From assembly GCA_022601195.1 (NCBI GenBank), contig JAHZIX010000017.1, positions 124,001 through 188,000 of the forward strand: 64,000 nucleotides of DNA, given 5' to 3'. The stretch is from Deltaproteobacteria bacterium (GTDB taxonomy: Bacteria > Acidobacteriota > Thermoanaerobaculia > Multivoradales > JAHZIX01). The notes beneath the pieces are model-generated. The model was not told the DNA's origin, made no database searches, and worked only from the letters and a program-made list of their open reading frames with translations. The position numbers were made by a program, and so were the translations under genes. This document shows positions 28,170-37,863 of this stretch, one piece after another (position 1 is the first letter of the stretch; every line of letters begins with the position of its first letter).

Positions 28170-30317
28170 TTGGTGAATCAGGCCTGCTCCACAGAAAGTT
28201 CGGAATCGCTCCTTCGTTTGCCAGGGGTCGGACCCAAGAGAGCGGCGGCCTTGGCTGCCCTGGGTTGTACCAGTGTGCAGCATCTCTTGCACCACCTTCC
28301 CATCCGTTTTCAAGATCACAGCCGAGTTGCAAGGCCTATTGAAGTCCAGGAGGAGGGATTTTGGGTTGTCGTAGGACACCTGAAGGAGTTGCAGCGGATT
28401 CACCTTCGGGGCCGCCGCCGAGTTCTCATTCGGGGCAGGATCGAGGACTCAGAAGGCTCTTTAGCGGTGCGATGGTTCAATCGCCCCTACCTGCTGCGCC
28501 AGGTTTCTTCGAACAAACTCTATCGGCTGATCGGAGAGGTAAGGCGGAGCGGATCTCGGTTGGAGTTGCTCAACCCTCAGGTGGAGGAGGAAATCGACCG
28601 GGAGGAAGACCAAGACGGTTCTTGTCGGGCCCACGCAGCTACCGTTCCTGTCTACGGGCCCTTGGGAGAGTTGGGGCCGGCGATGGTAGCTCGGTTGCAA
28701 CAACACGCCTTGAAGCTTTTTCTCGCTGAAAGGCCTCCTGACCCCTTGCCTTCGGAGCTGCGTCGTCGCCACGGGCTCATTTCTTGGCAAGAAGCGATAC
28801 CTCGCCTCCATGACCCTCGGGGTGAGGACTCTCTGGAAGCACTTCAAGCTCGCGATACTTCAGCTCACCATCGCCTTGCCTATGGTGAGCTACTAGAAAT
28901 CGCGGCAGCTTCCGACATCGGTAGAAAACAGCGACGGAGGTTGGTCAAAGCTCATTCCTACGGGGAGTCGGGAGATTCCGTTCCTTGGCAGAAGGATCTC
29001 TTTTCCTTTTCACCCACTGCGGCTCAGGAACGAGTCTTCGCCGAGATCTCTAAGGACCTTCTGGCGGACTCGCCGATGGCTCGGTTGCTCCAAGGTGACG
29101 TTGGAAGTGGAAAGACGGCGGTCGCAATCCAAGCCCTGAATTTGGCCCTGTCGAAGGGTTTACAGGCGGTCTATATGGCACCGACCGAGCTCCTGGCGGA
29201 GCAGCATTTCCGTCTTTTCGATCGGCTTTTGCCAAATGATATCGCGGTGTATCTTGCGACGTCCTCTAACGTCTCGGAGCTATCCGAGACCAGTGGGCAG
29301 GGCGGCGCCGGGCTATGGGTGGGAACTCATGCACTGCTGGAAGAACGGTTTCAATTCTCTCGATTGGCATTGGTCATCATCGACGAACAGCATCGGTTTG
29401 GTGTCGAGCAGCGTCGTTTGCTGCATAGCAAGGGAAGAAGAAGCCCTCCGGGCGACGCAGCAGCTCTTCAGCAAGGGGAGGAATGGGCTGGGCCTGACCT
29501 ACTGCTGATGACGGCGACCCCGATTCCTCGAACCCTCACCTTGGCTCAGTTTGGCGATCTGGATCTTTCTGTCCTGGACGAAAAACCTCCTGGGCGTTTG
29601 CCGGTGGCGACTCGGATTCTGGAGACGCGGCGCCGACGGGAAGCGGTGCGCTCATTGGAAGAAACCCTCGAAAAAGGCGAGCAGGCCTATGTAGTTTATC
29701 CTGCCATAGGCGCTGGTAGTCGTGGCCCCAGCCTCGAAAAAGAAGGAGAGCGACTGCGGCAGAAGCTATCTAAGTGGTCGTCGAGATCGATTCATGGCCG
29801 GTTGTCTCGTGGGGAGCGCACCGAAGCGGTGGAGGCGTTTGTGACAGGAGAGGTTCAGTTGCTGCTGGCGACCACCGTAATCGAAGTGGGGGTCGACGTT
29901 CCCAGGGCAACCTTTCTGCTCATTGAAGGAGCGGAGTGGTTTGGGCTAGCCCAATTACATCAGCTGAGAGGGAGGATCGGTCGCAGTCATTTATCCTCCT
30001 ACTGCGTGGCTCTCCATGGACCTCTGCAGGACAGTGCTCGTCGTCGGTTAGAGGCTTTTGCCCAGTTGGAGGACGGTTTTCTCCTGGCGGCTGAGGATTT
30101 GAAGTTGCGTGGAGCCGGAGATTTAACGGGTTCTAGGCAATCTGGGGCTCCGGCGTTCCGAGCCGCGGATCCAGTGACCGATGGAGATTGGTTGAGGAGA
30201 GCCCTCGAGGATGCGGAGGAGCTTTCAGGCCGATGGGACTCTCCCCACTATGCCAACTTTGTGAAGAAGGTCTTTCCTCGGGTACAGGCGTGGTCTCGAG
30301 TCGGGAAGGGAGGCTGA
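28170..30317 (+). CDS. recG: ATP-dependent DNA helicase RecG
   Basis: 715 residues. Branch-migrates stalled replication forks and recombination junctions. The N-terminal wedge domain has LPGVGPKRAAALAALG and the OB fold. Helicase motifs: Walker A LLQGDVGSGKTAVA, MAPTELLAEQHF, motif II IIDEQHRFG (DEQH in place of DExH), MTATPIPRTL, TTVIEVGVDVP and QLRGRIGRSHLSSYC; the RecG signature is near the end (EDLKLRGAGDLTGSRQSG). The start is TTG directly followed by GTG; the exact choice is uncertain. Confidence 0.96.
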   Translation: MVNQACSTESSESLLRLPGVGPKRAAALAALGCTSVQHLLHHLPIRFQDHSRVARPIEVQEEGFWVVVGHLKELQRIHLRGRRRVLIRGRIEDSEGSLAVRWFNRPYLLRQVSSNKLYRLIGEVRRSGSRLELLNPQVEEEIDREEDQDGSCRAHAATVPVYGPLGELGPAMVARLQQHALKLFLAERPPDPLPSELRRRHGLISWQEAIPRLHDPRGEDSLEALQARDTSAHHRLAYGELLEIAAASDIGRKQRRRLVKAHSYGESGDSVPWQKDLFSFSPTAAQERVFAEISKDLLADSPMARLLQGDVGSGKTAVAIQALNLALSKGLQAVYMAPTELLAEQHFRLFDRLLPNDIAVYLATSSNVSELSETSGQGGAGLWVGTHALLEERFQFSRLALVIIDEQHRFGVEQRRLLHSKGRRSPPGDAAALQQGEEWAGPDLLLMTATPIPRTLTLAQFGDLDLSVLDEKPPGRLPVATRILETRRRREAVRSLEETLEKGEQAYVVYPAIGAGSRGPSLEKEGERLRQKLSKWSSRSIHGRLSRGERTEAVEAFVTGEVQLLLATTVIEVGVDVPRATFLLIEGAEWFGLAQLHQLRGRIGRSHLSSYCVALHGPLQDSARRRLEAFAQLEDGFLLAAEDLKLRGAGDLTGSRQSGAPAFRAADPVTDGDWLRRALEDAEELSGRWDSPHYANFVKKVFPRVQAWSRVGKGG

Positions 30318-30322
30318 GAGTT

Positions 30323-31474
30323 TTGAGGGTCCTATTGATCGCCAACACCTTGCCTCCTCGGGACATCTCAGGAGTGGGGGAGCAGGTACTTCAACTCGCC
30401 GCTGGGTTGCGGGAAAGAGGTCTCGAAGTCGAAGTTCTCGGCCGCGGCTCTGGAGGAGCTCGAGGGCCCAAAGTGCTCTTTCCTCTCACCGTCGTTTTGC
30501 CGGTTCTTTGGCGGCTGCTTCGATTCCGGCCTCAGGTGGTTCAGGTTCACGAGTCCGACGGAGCCTTTGCCGCCCTAGCCACCGTGTTCCTGCGTCGGCT
30601 TTTGGGGCCACGGCCCCTCCTACTGGCTTTGCAGCAGGTGAGCTACCTCAGAGAGATTCAAGCGGTGCGCCCCCTCCGAGACCAGGATCTGATCCTGGGC
30701 TTACCAGGTAGGACGGAGAGCCGTTTTCGACTTTTCAAAGGGCCGCTGCAAGTCTTGTTGGGAAGGTGGACCTCCCGCCTAGCAGATCGCGTTCTCGCCC
30801 CTAGTGCTGTGACGGCTAGGGAATTAGAGGAGGACTACGACGTCAAGGAGGTGGCCGTTCTCCCCAACGTGACAGGCGGTTTGGAGATCCCTTTGGAGAC
30901 CTGCGCCGCCGCCATCAATGAGTCCGGCTTTCTACTCTTCGTGGGCCGCCTGCGGCTTCGCAAGGGGGTGGAGGTACTGTTCCAGGCCCTCCACCGGTTG
31001 GCCTCCTCTCACCCTCGGGCCCGATTGCTAGTCGCCGGGGATGGGGAGCACCGCTCTGCTCTGGAGGCTAGATGTGTCGAGCTGGGGCTGCAGGAGCAGG
31101 TGCGTTTCTTGGGTCGGTGCCGAGCCGGGGAAGTTCGAGAGTTGATGTCGCGAGCCAGTGCCCTGGTCGTACCGTCTATCTATGAAGGAATGCCCTTGGT
31201 GATTCTCGAGGCTATGGAGGCATCTCTGCCGGTCATTGCTAGCTCGGTCAGTGGGATACCTGAGGTCGTTGGTGAGACCACCGGCTGGCTGGTTCCGGCG
31301 GAGGATTCGGAAGCGCTGGCGAAGGCACTTGAAGAATCCCTTTCGGATCCCCAGGAGGCCCGCCGAAGAGGGAGTGCTGGCCGTCAGCGCCTAGAGGATG
31401 AGTTTCGGCCGGTCCATGGGGCTCGCCTATGGCACGATTTGGTCTCCGCTGAAATAGCAGGCCAAAAGGACTGA
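30323..31474 (+). CDS. Glycosyltransferase family 4
   Basis: 383 residues from TTG 30323, 5 bp after recG. Starting there gives the classic beta strand MRVLLIANTLPPRDISGVGEQV; the longer frame overlaps recG by 130 bp and adds nothing family-like. GT-B fold: the C-terminal half has LLFVGRLRLRKGVEVLFQAL, RLLVAGDGEHRSALEA, VRFLGRCRAGEVRELMSRASALVVPSIYEGMPLVILEAMEA and the ExSVSGIPEVVGETTGWLVP region. Likely transfers a sugar to a cell-surface glycan or glycolipid; the substrate is unknown. Confidence 0.88.
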   Translation: MRVLLIANTLPPRDISGVGEQVLQLAAGLRERGLEVEVLGRGSGGARGPKVLFPLTVVLPVLWRLLRFRPQVVQVHESDGAFAALATVFLRRLLGPRPLLLALQQVSYLREIQAVRPLRDQDLILGLPGRTESRFRLFKGPLQVLLGRWTSRLADRVLAPSAVTARELEEDYDVKEVAVLPNVTGGLEIPLETCAAAINESGFLLFVGRLRLRKGVEVLFQALHRLASSHPRARLLVAGDGEHRSALEARCVELGLQEQVRFLGRCRAGEVRELMSRASALVVPSIYEGMPLVILEAMEASLPVIASSVSGIPEVVGETTGWLVPAEDSEALAKALEESLSDPQEARRRGSAGRQRLEDEFRPVHGARLWHDLVSAEIAGQKD

Positions 31475-31620
31475 GTCCATGGGGACGAGATGGGCACTTT
31501 CCCTCGGCGGGTGCGAATCTCGGCTCTCAGTTCCCTTCACGATGAATATCATCCCGCCAGAGCGAGTCATCTGTGGCATGATTTCGTCTCTAGTAAAATT
31601 GCGGCGCGGGAGGAGAAGGT
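31475..31620 (+). pseudogene. Decayed copy of the glycosyltransferase 3' end
   Basis: After the TGA of the glycosyltransferase, the same frame continues with residues resembling its last 40 codons: RRVRISALSSLHDEYHP then HLWHDFVSSKIA, compared with RRRGSAGRQRLEDEFRP then RLWHDLVSAEIA. The spacing is identical with no indel over that stretch, and nucleotides also match well around TGGCA[C/T]GATTT. It is a relic of a tandem duplication or of a deleted second glycosyltransferase gene. Confidence 0.65.
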
Positions 31621-31623
31621 TTC

Positions 31624-32109
31624 TTGGAAAAGACAAAGTTCGGCACCATCGTCCTGAGTATCAATGTGTTGGCGACCTTCGTTCTGCTGGCGACCGCCCT
31701 CCAAGGGTCGAAGCGAGTTCTGTTTGGCCTAGATTCGCTCCATCTTCACGTTCTTCTCTCTCTTGCCGCTGCCCTTGGAATTTTCTTCGCTCATACCTGG
31801 GTCGCTATCTATCTCGTTTCTCTCAACCGGGAGATGCGGCGATTCATCTCAGAGAACGGCTTGACGAGTCGTGCTAGAGATCTTCTAGTGCCTCCGGCCT
31901 TTTTAGGCTGGTCTCTGGCTCTGTTGCTCGTCTTGTTGGTGACCTTTTTCTTGGGACCCGCGGTCCTACTGGGGAAGGCTCCCTCCTGGTCTCACACAAC
32001 GGCTTTCTGGCTCACCCTCGCTGTGCAGCTATGGAGTCTCGGAGTCGAGTTTAGAGCCCTGCGAGTCTGTAAAGAGAATCTGATTCAACTGAATCGCACT
32101 CCCGTTTGA
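31624..32109 (+). CDS. Small four-helix membrane protein, unknown function
   Basis: 161 residues. Four hydrophobic segments: about 10-27 (VLSINVLATFVLLATAL), 40-68 (HLHVLLSLAAALGIFFAHTWVAIYLVSL), 93-120 (FLGWSLALLLVLLVTFFLGPAVLLG) and 126-146. A single His in helix 2 is followed by Trp. The start is TTG at 31624 with GGGAGGAGAAGG upstream. The pattern resembles acidobacterial and myxobacterial small membrane proteins found near respiratory genes, but I do not recognise a named family. Confidence 0.7.
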   Translation: MEKTKFGTIVLSINVLATFVLLATALQGSKRVLFGLDSLHLHVLLSLAAALGIFFAHTWVAIYLVSLNREMRRFISENGLTSRARDLLVPPAFLGWSLALLLVLLVTFFLGPAVLLGKAPSWSHTTAFWLTLAVQLWSLGVEFRALRVCKENLIQLNRTPV

Positions 32110-32471
32110 GGGAGCTTGTGGTCGGAATAGGTTGAAAGAAGAAGGCTAGAGAGCCTTTCGGGAAGTTCTTCTCAACGGCATCCTCAGGATTCCCTGCATC
32201 TGAGCGGTCTTCAAGGAAGGGCTCCTGATCCCGGGATTCTCCGCAGATCCAGAGTTTGGGTTCGTTTGTCTCGAGCGTAGAATCTTGGGCATCCGTTCGA
32301 AGGGCTTCCAGCAGTAGCACCTCTGCAGGGGACGGGAGTCAAGGACTCCAGGTGCCCTGGCATCTCTCACCGATTTCGGTGTTCCCAGCGACCCAGAAAT
32401 TCCTTCTGAATCACGACGGCCCCATCGCCGAGCCTGGGTGAAATACTTTAAGGCATATTCTATAGTGCTAT
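32110..32471. other. 362-bp spacer upstream of the hybrid kinase
   Basis: No gene is supported here. It ends in the kinase promoter (32438-32466). Two imperfect repeats of the type AAGGACTCC/GGACGGGAGTC are visible but nothing interpretable. Confidence 0.5.
32438..32466 (+). promoter_or_regulatory. Promoter of the hybrid histidine kinase
   Basis: -35 GTGAAA (32438-32443), a 17-nt spacer and -10 TATAGT (32461-32466). The TTG at 32472 follows 5 nt later, implying a leaderless mRNA; the next in-frame ATG is 32508. Confidence 0.5.
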
Positions 32472-35400
32472 TTGTTTAAGGGTAGTGAGTTGTGTTACGA
32501 AGGCCGGATGGTGAGTAGGTTGCAGAGCGAAGAGGAGAAGCTCCAGCGAGCGCTGGTCGATCTCGCACGGTTCAAGAAGAGCTACATACATCGCCGGATC
32601 TTGTCTAGGCAGTCTAAGGACCAGACCGCTCCTCCCGAGCAGAGGGCAAAGACCCTGAAGATTGGGCTCGCCTGCACGAGCGAAACCGGAACTCTCTTTC
32701 CCCTCGGGCCCACGCTATCTTCTCTTGTCTCAGAGTGGGGGTCCGTCGAGCGCTGGTGGCGAGATGTTGTGGCAGAAGTCGATCTTCCGGCTTCGAAACC
32801 GTGCCCTCTATGCAGCTACCGTCATCGGCAGGGAGAGATGAAAGTCTCCTTGGGCAAGGAAGGAAACCCTAGCCGGGTGTTTCTTTTGATCTTTATGGGC
32901 CACGGAACAGATTCCCTGGACGAAATGAAAGGAGAGACTCTCCTAGTGGCGGAGATCATAGACGAGGGGAGAAGCTTAAACTCCTTGGAGCAAAGTGAGA
33001 GTCGGCTTGTGGCTTTGATGTCCAGCCTGGACTCCGGAATGCTTTTGGAGGATGAGACGGGATCGATTTTGCTCATCAATAGAGAGTTCTGCCGCCTCTT
33101 CCGATTGCAAGGACCACCGGAAGCTCTTCTGGGGACGGTAGGTTCTCGAGTCGTCGAGGGGACCCGCCATCACTTCAAGGTTCCGGAGGCGTTCGTTTCC
33201 GGAGTGGAGAGTCTGGTCGCAGCGAGAAAGCCCCGTACAGGGGAGGAGCTGCTTTGTTCGGACGGAAGGACCCTCGAGAGAGGCTACTTTCCCATCTTTG
33301 ACGGGACGGTCTTCCGGGGCCAAATATGGCAGTACCGGGATATTTCCCAGCTAAAGCGGGCAGAGGGCAGGTGGTGGGTTAGCGAACAGGTCTACAAGGA
33401 TTTGTTCCGGTTTTCCGGCGAGGGGATCTTTCTCCATACTCCGGCTGGAAAGATTCTCGACGCCAATCCGAAAATGGTGGAGCTTCTTGGGATCCCCCAC
33501 GAGAGACTCCTGGAGATTCCGGTTGCTGATCTTCACCCGAGGAGTGCCACCCAGCTGCGGGAAGATGGGCTCAGGGAGCTTCGGAGAACGGGGTTCGTGC
33601 GTCTCGACATTCCCTTTCAAAGGGGAGACGGTTCAATTTTTGTCGCCGAGCTCTCCGCTACTCTGACCGAGCGATCAGGTGGGTCCCTCGTTCAGGTGAT
33701 TGTGAAGGACGTTACCGAGCGCCGCCGCTCCGAAGAACAGATTGAACAACTTTCCCTCGTCGCCAGCAAGACCTCCAAAGGCGTCTTGATTACGAATGCT
33801 CAAGGCAAGACCGAGTGGGCCAATGAAGGATTTACGGCGCTCTCCGGGTATTCCCTCGGTGAAATGCTGGGAAGGAGCCCAGGATCGATTCTTCGAGGTC
33901 CGGAAACCGACACCCAGACCACCGACCGGATCGATGCAGCTCTGCGCCGGAAAGAAGGTTCTTCCGAAGAAATTCTCAACTATCGAAAGGATGGATCCCA
34001 ATACTGGGTGGGACTGAATATTACGCCAGTCCTGAATGAAGAGGGAGATGTCACTCAATTTGTCTGCATTCAGGACGACATCACCGAGAGGCGGCACCAA
34101 CAAATGATGCTTCGGCAAGCGAAAGACCAAGCCGAGGCAGCAAATCAAGCGAAAGACGATTTTCTGGCGACCATGAGCCATGAGATGCGAACCCCGCTCA
34201 ACGTCATCCTCGGTAATCTTGAGTTGGTCAGGGATGGAGAGTTGGCCGAGGGGCAAGAGCAGGCTGCTCGGACAGCGCAGAAGGGTGCAGAGTCGTTGTT
34301 ATTCCTCATCGAGGATTTGTTGGGCTTCTCAGAGATCGAATCGGGAAAGATCGAAGTGGTTCGGGAATCCTTCGACTTCTCTTCGTTAGTTCACGATGTC
34401 TTGTCGGGCTTCGAAATTCGAGCCCAGGAGCAAGGGGTACGTCTTCGGGCCGAGTTTTTAGAGCCTTTCCCGAAGCGCTGGATTGGAGACCGGCAGAGAA
34501 TCCGTCAGATCATCATGAACCTGGTGGGGAACGCCGTGAAGTTCACCGAACATGGGGTTGTGACGGTGAAGGTCGGGAAGAAGGTAGGAGACGAGGGGGG
34601 CTGGTCGGAAGGACTCATCCTCACCGTGGAGGATAGTGGAATCGGCATCGAGGAGGAGTTGCAAGAGCTCATATTCCAGAAGTTCTTTCGAGTTGACGGG
34701 TCCAGAACCCGCTCTTCCGGGGGAACCGGTCTTGGGTTGAGCATCTCCCGGTCCTTGGCCTGGCTCTTGGGAGGAGATATTCGTGTGAGTAGTGTTCTTG
34801 GAGAGGGGAGCCGCTTCGAAGTTTTTCTGCCCATGGCGACGGATTCTGGGTTCCAGGCGCCCCACAGGGAGGAAGTCCCTGCCGGGCTCAGTTGGAACCA
34901 GGCTGTAGGGCTCCGAGCGCTCTTGATCGAGGACAGTGCTGACAATCGTCGTTTGACCACTCATTTCTTAGAGCGGGCCGGATTCCGAGTTCTGCGAGCG
35001 AAGAACGGTCAGGAGGGGGTGGAGGTCACCCGGGCCGCGGTGCCCGACTTCATCCTCATGGATATCGAGATGCCTGTGATGGATGGATTTCAGGCTACCC
35101 GCGAGATCCGAAATTGGGAACGACGCCATGGCCGGGGCCCGATTCCCATTCTGGCCCTAACGGCCCATGCTCTACCGGGGGTTCGTGATGCGTGTCTCGC
35201 CGGCGGGTTCACGGATGTCCTGACTAAGCCCTTCAGCAGCGGTACTCTTCTCTCCGCTATCTCTTCTTTGCTGGAAGGGTCGGTGAAAGAAGGAGATTCA
35301 AGGTTGAAGCTGCAGCCCCCACCGTCGGCACCACGAAGAGACGTCGCCTTTGTCGATCCCGATATTCTTCATCTCAGACCCTCCTTTTTGCGAAGCTGCG

Positions 35401-35669
35401 AACGGATGAATCGGGACCTTCTGTCGCAGATCGATCGCCTTGACTTCGATGCCATCCGTCGAGCTGGGCACAATCTCAAGGGGAATGGAGAGGTCTACGG
35501 GTTTCCTATGCTTTCAAGGATTGGAGGTATGGTCGAGAGGGCTGCCCTGGAGGAGAACTCTGAGTCCCTTCGACGTTTGGCCGCAGCTCTGCAGGATTTC
35601 CTCGAGGGCCTGCGAAGGTCCGAGCTGGAGGCGGGGGAGGGGGCCGAAGGCCAAACTGACTGCCAATGA
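32472..35669 (+). CDS. Hybrid sensor histidine kinase (PAS x3, HisKA, HATPase, REC, HPt)
   Basis: 1065 residues from TTG 32472 (1053 from ATG 32508). The N-terminal 170 residues are unassigned and include CPLCSYRH. Three PAS/PAC units follow (about 175-300, 303-420, 425-545). HisKA contains FLATMSHEMRTPLN, with the phosphorylated His at 570. HATPase has RQIIMNLVGNAVKFTEHG and GGTGLGLSISRSL. The receiver domain has LLIEDSADNRR and FILMDIEMPVMDGF with acceptor Asp864. A C-terminal HPt domain has AGHNLKGNGEVYGF with His1000. No membrane helices are seen, so it is a cytoplasmic sensor. A complete phosphorelay in one chain; the output regulator is not adjacent. Confidence 0.93.
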   Translation: MFKGSELCYEGRMVSRLQSEEEKLQRALVDLARFKKSYIHRRILSRQSKDQTAPPEQRAKTLKIGLACTSETGTLFPLGPTLSSLVSEWGSVERWWRDVVAEVDLPASKPCPLCSYRHRQGEMKVSLGKEGNPSRVFLLIFMGHGTDSLDEMKGETLLVAEIIDEGRSLNSLEQSESRLVALMSSLDSGMLLEDETGSILLINREFCRLFRLQGPPEALLGTVGSRVVEGTRHHFKVPEAFVSGVESLVAARKPRTGEELLCSDGRTLERGYFPIFDGTVFRGQIWQYRDISQLKRAEGRWWVSEQVYKDLFRFSGEGIFLHTPAGKILDANPKMVELLGIPHERLLEIPVADLHPRSATQLREDGLRELRRTGFVRLDIPFQRGDGSIFVAELSATLTERSGGSLVQVIVKDVTERRRSEEQIEQLSLVASKTSKGVLITNAQGKTEWANEGFTALSGYSLGEMLGRSPGSILRGPETDTQTTDRIDAALRRKEGSSEEILNYRKDGSQYWVGLNITPVLNEEGDVTQFVCIQDDITERRHQQMMLRQAKDQAEAANQAKDDFLATMSHEMRTPLNVILGNLELVRDGELAEGQEQAARTAQKGAESLLFLIEDLLGFSEIESGKIEVVRESFDFSSLVHDVLSGFEIRAQEQGVRLRAEFLEPFPKRWIGDRQRIRQIIMNLVGNAVKFTEHGVVTVKVGKKVGDEGGWSEGLILTVEDSGIGIEEELQELIFQKFFRVDGSRTRSSGGTGLGLSISRSLAWLLGGDIRVSSVLGEGSRFEVFLPMATDSGFQAPHREEVPAGLSWNQAVGLRALLIEDSADNRRLTTHFLERAGFRVLRAKNGQEGVEVTRAAVPDFILMDIEMPVMDGFQATREIRNWERRHGRGPIPILALTAHALPGVRDACLAGGFTDVLTKPFSSGTLLSAISSLLEGSVKEGDSRLKLQPPPSAPRRDVAFVDPDILHLRPSFLRSCERMNRDLLSQIDRLDFDAIRRAGHNLKGNGEVYGFPMLSRIGGMVERAALEENSESLRRLAAALQDFLEGLRRSELEAGEGAEGQTDCQ

Positions 35670-35789
35670 ATCCCTACGTGGAGCCGTTGACGGAACTCAG
35701 GCTCGCGGTCCCTTTTGGGACACTTCCAGTCGTTGTCAGAGATTTCGCTCCGTTCCGAGAGGGGAAGCCAAGCGGTGAGCCCGAAGTTC

Positions 35790-36479
35790 TCACCGACCTT
35801 CTACGGCGACGGAGGGTTTCCCATCATCTGCGGCGTCTTGTTCTCCGAACTCTTCCCCTTCAATCACCTGGTGCAAAGCCAAAACTCGCCGTACCGCTTG
35901 AGCTGTAGCCCGTGCGGTGAGAGTGGCTCCAGTCACCGGGTGGATGCCTCGTTTCAAACGCAGAGAGTCGTCCAGAGGCCGGTCCCTAAATTGGTCATAC
36001 CAGATCGTCCGAGGAATATAGTCCTCGGGCTCTCGAAAGGAGAGGATCTCCACTCGACGGACGTGGCCCTGGGGATCCACGACGATCATCAAGGTCTCCG
36101 GCAAAGTACGCACCCGATGAACATCGAAATAGGCGGTGCCGAGCTCGACTCCGTCATGGTGAGCTCGGTAGGGGTGGACGATCGCTGAACGGACCTCTTC
36201 CCCTGAGAGCTCATGAGCTCGAGCGACCTGCTGCTCAGTGAGGTAGACAGTGCTCCGCTCGACTTCGCCTTTTGGGAATGCCAAGACCAAGGCTTCCTCT
36301 ACAGAGAGGAAGACCTTAGCCTGGGCGGCTCCCGGCCAGGAGCTCAAGGCGAGGAAGAACACCACGAGGATCGGCAGCCAACCGTTCCTGCCTTCTCTGG
36401 GGACTCCCTGGGGGGCGGTCCGCCTAGAAGATATACCCAAGGCCGACATTGAATTGGTCGATTCCAGTTTCAGAGCCAT
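35790..36479 (-). CDS. Exported FMN-binding domain protein
   Basis: 229 residues from ATG 36479 (219 from ATG 36449). Signal-anchor region WLPILVVFFLALSSWPGAAQA. The mature part carries an FMN-bind domain with SFREPEDYIPRTIWYDQF and the flavinylation motif PVTGATLT; by analogy with NqrC/RnfG (DxxSGATxT) the last Thr (188, or 178 from the shorter start) would receive FMN from ApbE. The usual Asp of the motif is His here. It overlaps the 3' end of the porin gene by 26-56 bp, so translation is probably coupled. Likely a periplasmic one-electron flavin carrier. Confidence 0.85.
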   Translation of the reverse strand: MALKLESTNSMSALGISSRRTAPQGVPREGRNGWLPILVVFFLALSSWPGAAQAKVFLSVEEALVLAFPKGEVERSTVYLTEQQVARAHELSGEEVRSAIVHPYRAHHDGVELGTAYFDVHRVRTLPETLMIVVDPQGHVRRVEILSFREPEDYIPRTIWYDQFRDRPLDDSLRLKRGIHPVTGATLTARATAQAVRRVLALHQVIEGEEFGEQDAADDGKPSVAVEGR

Positions 36480-37851
36480 TGTCTACGTCCTGATAGTCAA
36501 CTTTGAATACGATGCGATCGATGGGCTTGAAGCTCAATCCAAGAGTCAAGGTCTCCACGTCTCTGGATGGGTTGCGGAGGAATCCATTGGGCACCTTTGA
36601 TTGAGTGTCCAGACTCTCGTACCGGATAAATGGGATCAAACCTCGCTCACTGCCGCTGCGGGCGAGGAGGTCGTAACCGGCCTGCAAATAGTATCCCCGT
36701 AGCTCTTCGCCGATGGAAGACGCGCCCGAAAGGCCGAGAGTCTCGTTGAGCTCAGCCACGTCGTCGAGATCCGCCTGGGCGTAGAGGCCCCGTAGCTCGA
36801 AGCCCTTCCTGCGCCACTCCACATGGCCTTCCAGAATCGAGGTTTCCACACCGAGGACTTGTCCGCTGCTGCCCTCGATACCCTGGCCTGAGTTCCCGAA
36901 GTAGGCGGAGATACCGGCGAGAAAACCGGGTTGGCCGACGTAGTCGAGGCGACCGGTCCAGGCGAGGTTGTCTGCGGTGGCCTTGGAGCCCTTCTGGCGC
37001 CCACCTCGAATTCCGGAGGACGAGAAGCCCGATGCATCCAAGCCGTTGAGGAGGTAGGTGCGATAGGTGAATCCACCGATCTCCCCAAAGATGCCGGCCC
37101 CGTTCTCCCGCCAAGTGGAAGGAATGATCTGCCTTTCTACGCTCGGTCGGCTGGACCCCAGGAAGGTGGTGGGCTCATGAAGCTCGTTGACGAAGCCCAT
37201 GGGCACGAGGAGCAGGCCGGTCCGCAGATTCAGCTCAGGCTTCCACAAATAGTCCAGGTAAGCGAATTCGACGGAAACAGAGCCCCGTTCTCCGGTGCTG
37301 GCATGCTCGAATTCGATCTCGGAATTGAAGATCCAGCGGTCGTTGAACTTATATCCGGCATAGAGGATGGCTCGAAGGAAGTCGAATTCGTCTTTCTTGC
37401 CGGAGGCAGAGCCATCGTCTCGGGTCGAGTCAAAGCCTTGGAAGAGCATCTCCCCATAGCCTCCGAAGGATAGACCGGGCTCTTCACGATAGATCTTGGA
37501 GGCAGCCGGGCCGAATCCATACTGGCTCTCGTCAGCTACCGCGGCGACTTGGCCCAACCCCAGTTGCTCGAGCTCCTGGGCCAGCAGGTCGAGGCGCCGT
37601 TCCAGCTCAGCCAGACGATCTGAGTTTGGAGGAGAAGGGGTCGGTTCGGTTTTTGGCTCTGTCTTTGGCTCAGCCGCCGAGAGTTGAGACTTCATCGCCT
37701 CGAGGGCGCGGCGAAGATCCTCGATCTGCTGTTCCATCTTCTCGAGTCTCTCCTGGCTCGGGGGCAGCGGAGACTCGACTTGTTGGGCCGAGGCAGTCGG
37801 GGCGACGGCTGGGGAAAGAAGAATCAGGCAGAGTAGAAAGCGCAGAAACAT
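36424..37851 (-). CDS. Phosphate-selective porin O/P family outer-membrane protein
   Basis: 475 residues. Signal peptide MFLRFLLCLILLSPAVAPTASA. A short coiled coil follows (about 30-65, QERLEKMEQQIEDLRRALEAMKSQLS), as in trimeric OprP-like porins, then a Pro/Lys/Glu linker. The beta-barrel has alternating strands (LSFGGYGEMLFQGFDS, WIFNSEIEFEHA, TGLLLVPMGFVNELHEPTTFLG) and a terminal strand ending in GLGYIF, with the C-terminal Phe needed for outer-membrane insertion. Middle gene of apbE-porin-FMN protein; Shine-Dalgarno AGGAG. The solute is unknown; phosphate specificity cannot be inferred from the family name. Confidence 0.88.
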   Translation of the reverse strand: MFLRFLLCLILLSPAVAPTASAQQVESPLPPSQERLEKMEQQIEDLRRALEAMKSQLSAAEPKTEPKTEPTPSPPNSDRLAELERRLDLLAQELEQLGLGQVAAVADESQYGFGPAASKIYREEPGLSFGGYGEMLFQGFDSTRDDGSASGKKDEFDFLRAILYAGYKFNDRWIFNSEIEFEHASTGERGSVSVEFAYLDYLWKPELNLRTGLLLVPMGFVNELHEPTTFLGSSRPSVERQIIPSTWRENGAGIFGEIGGFTYRTYLLNGLDASGFSSSGIRGGRQKGSKATADNLAWTGRLDYVGQPGFLAGISAYFGNSGQGIEGSSGQVLGVETSILEGHVEWRRKGFELRGLYAQADLDDVAELNETLGLSGASSIGEELRGYYLQAGYDLLARSGSERGLIPFIRYESLDTQSKVPNGFLRNPSRDVETLTLGLSFKPIDRIVFKVDYQDVDNGSETGIDQFNVGLGYIF

Positions 37852-37863
37852 GGATGAGTGCTC

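Noticed and set aside
36424..37851. Phosphate-specific uptake locus
   Set aside because: The porin family name suggests phosphate, but no pst, pho or phosphatase genes are near; neighbours are flavin genes.
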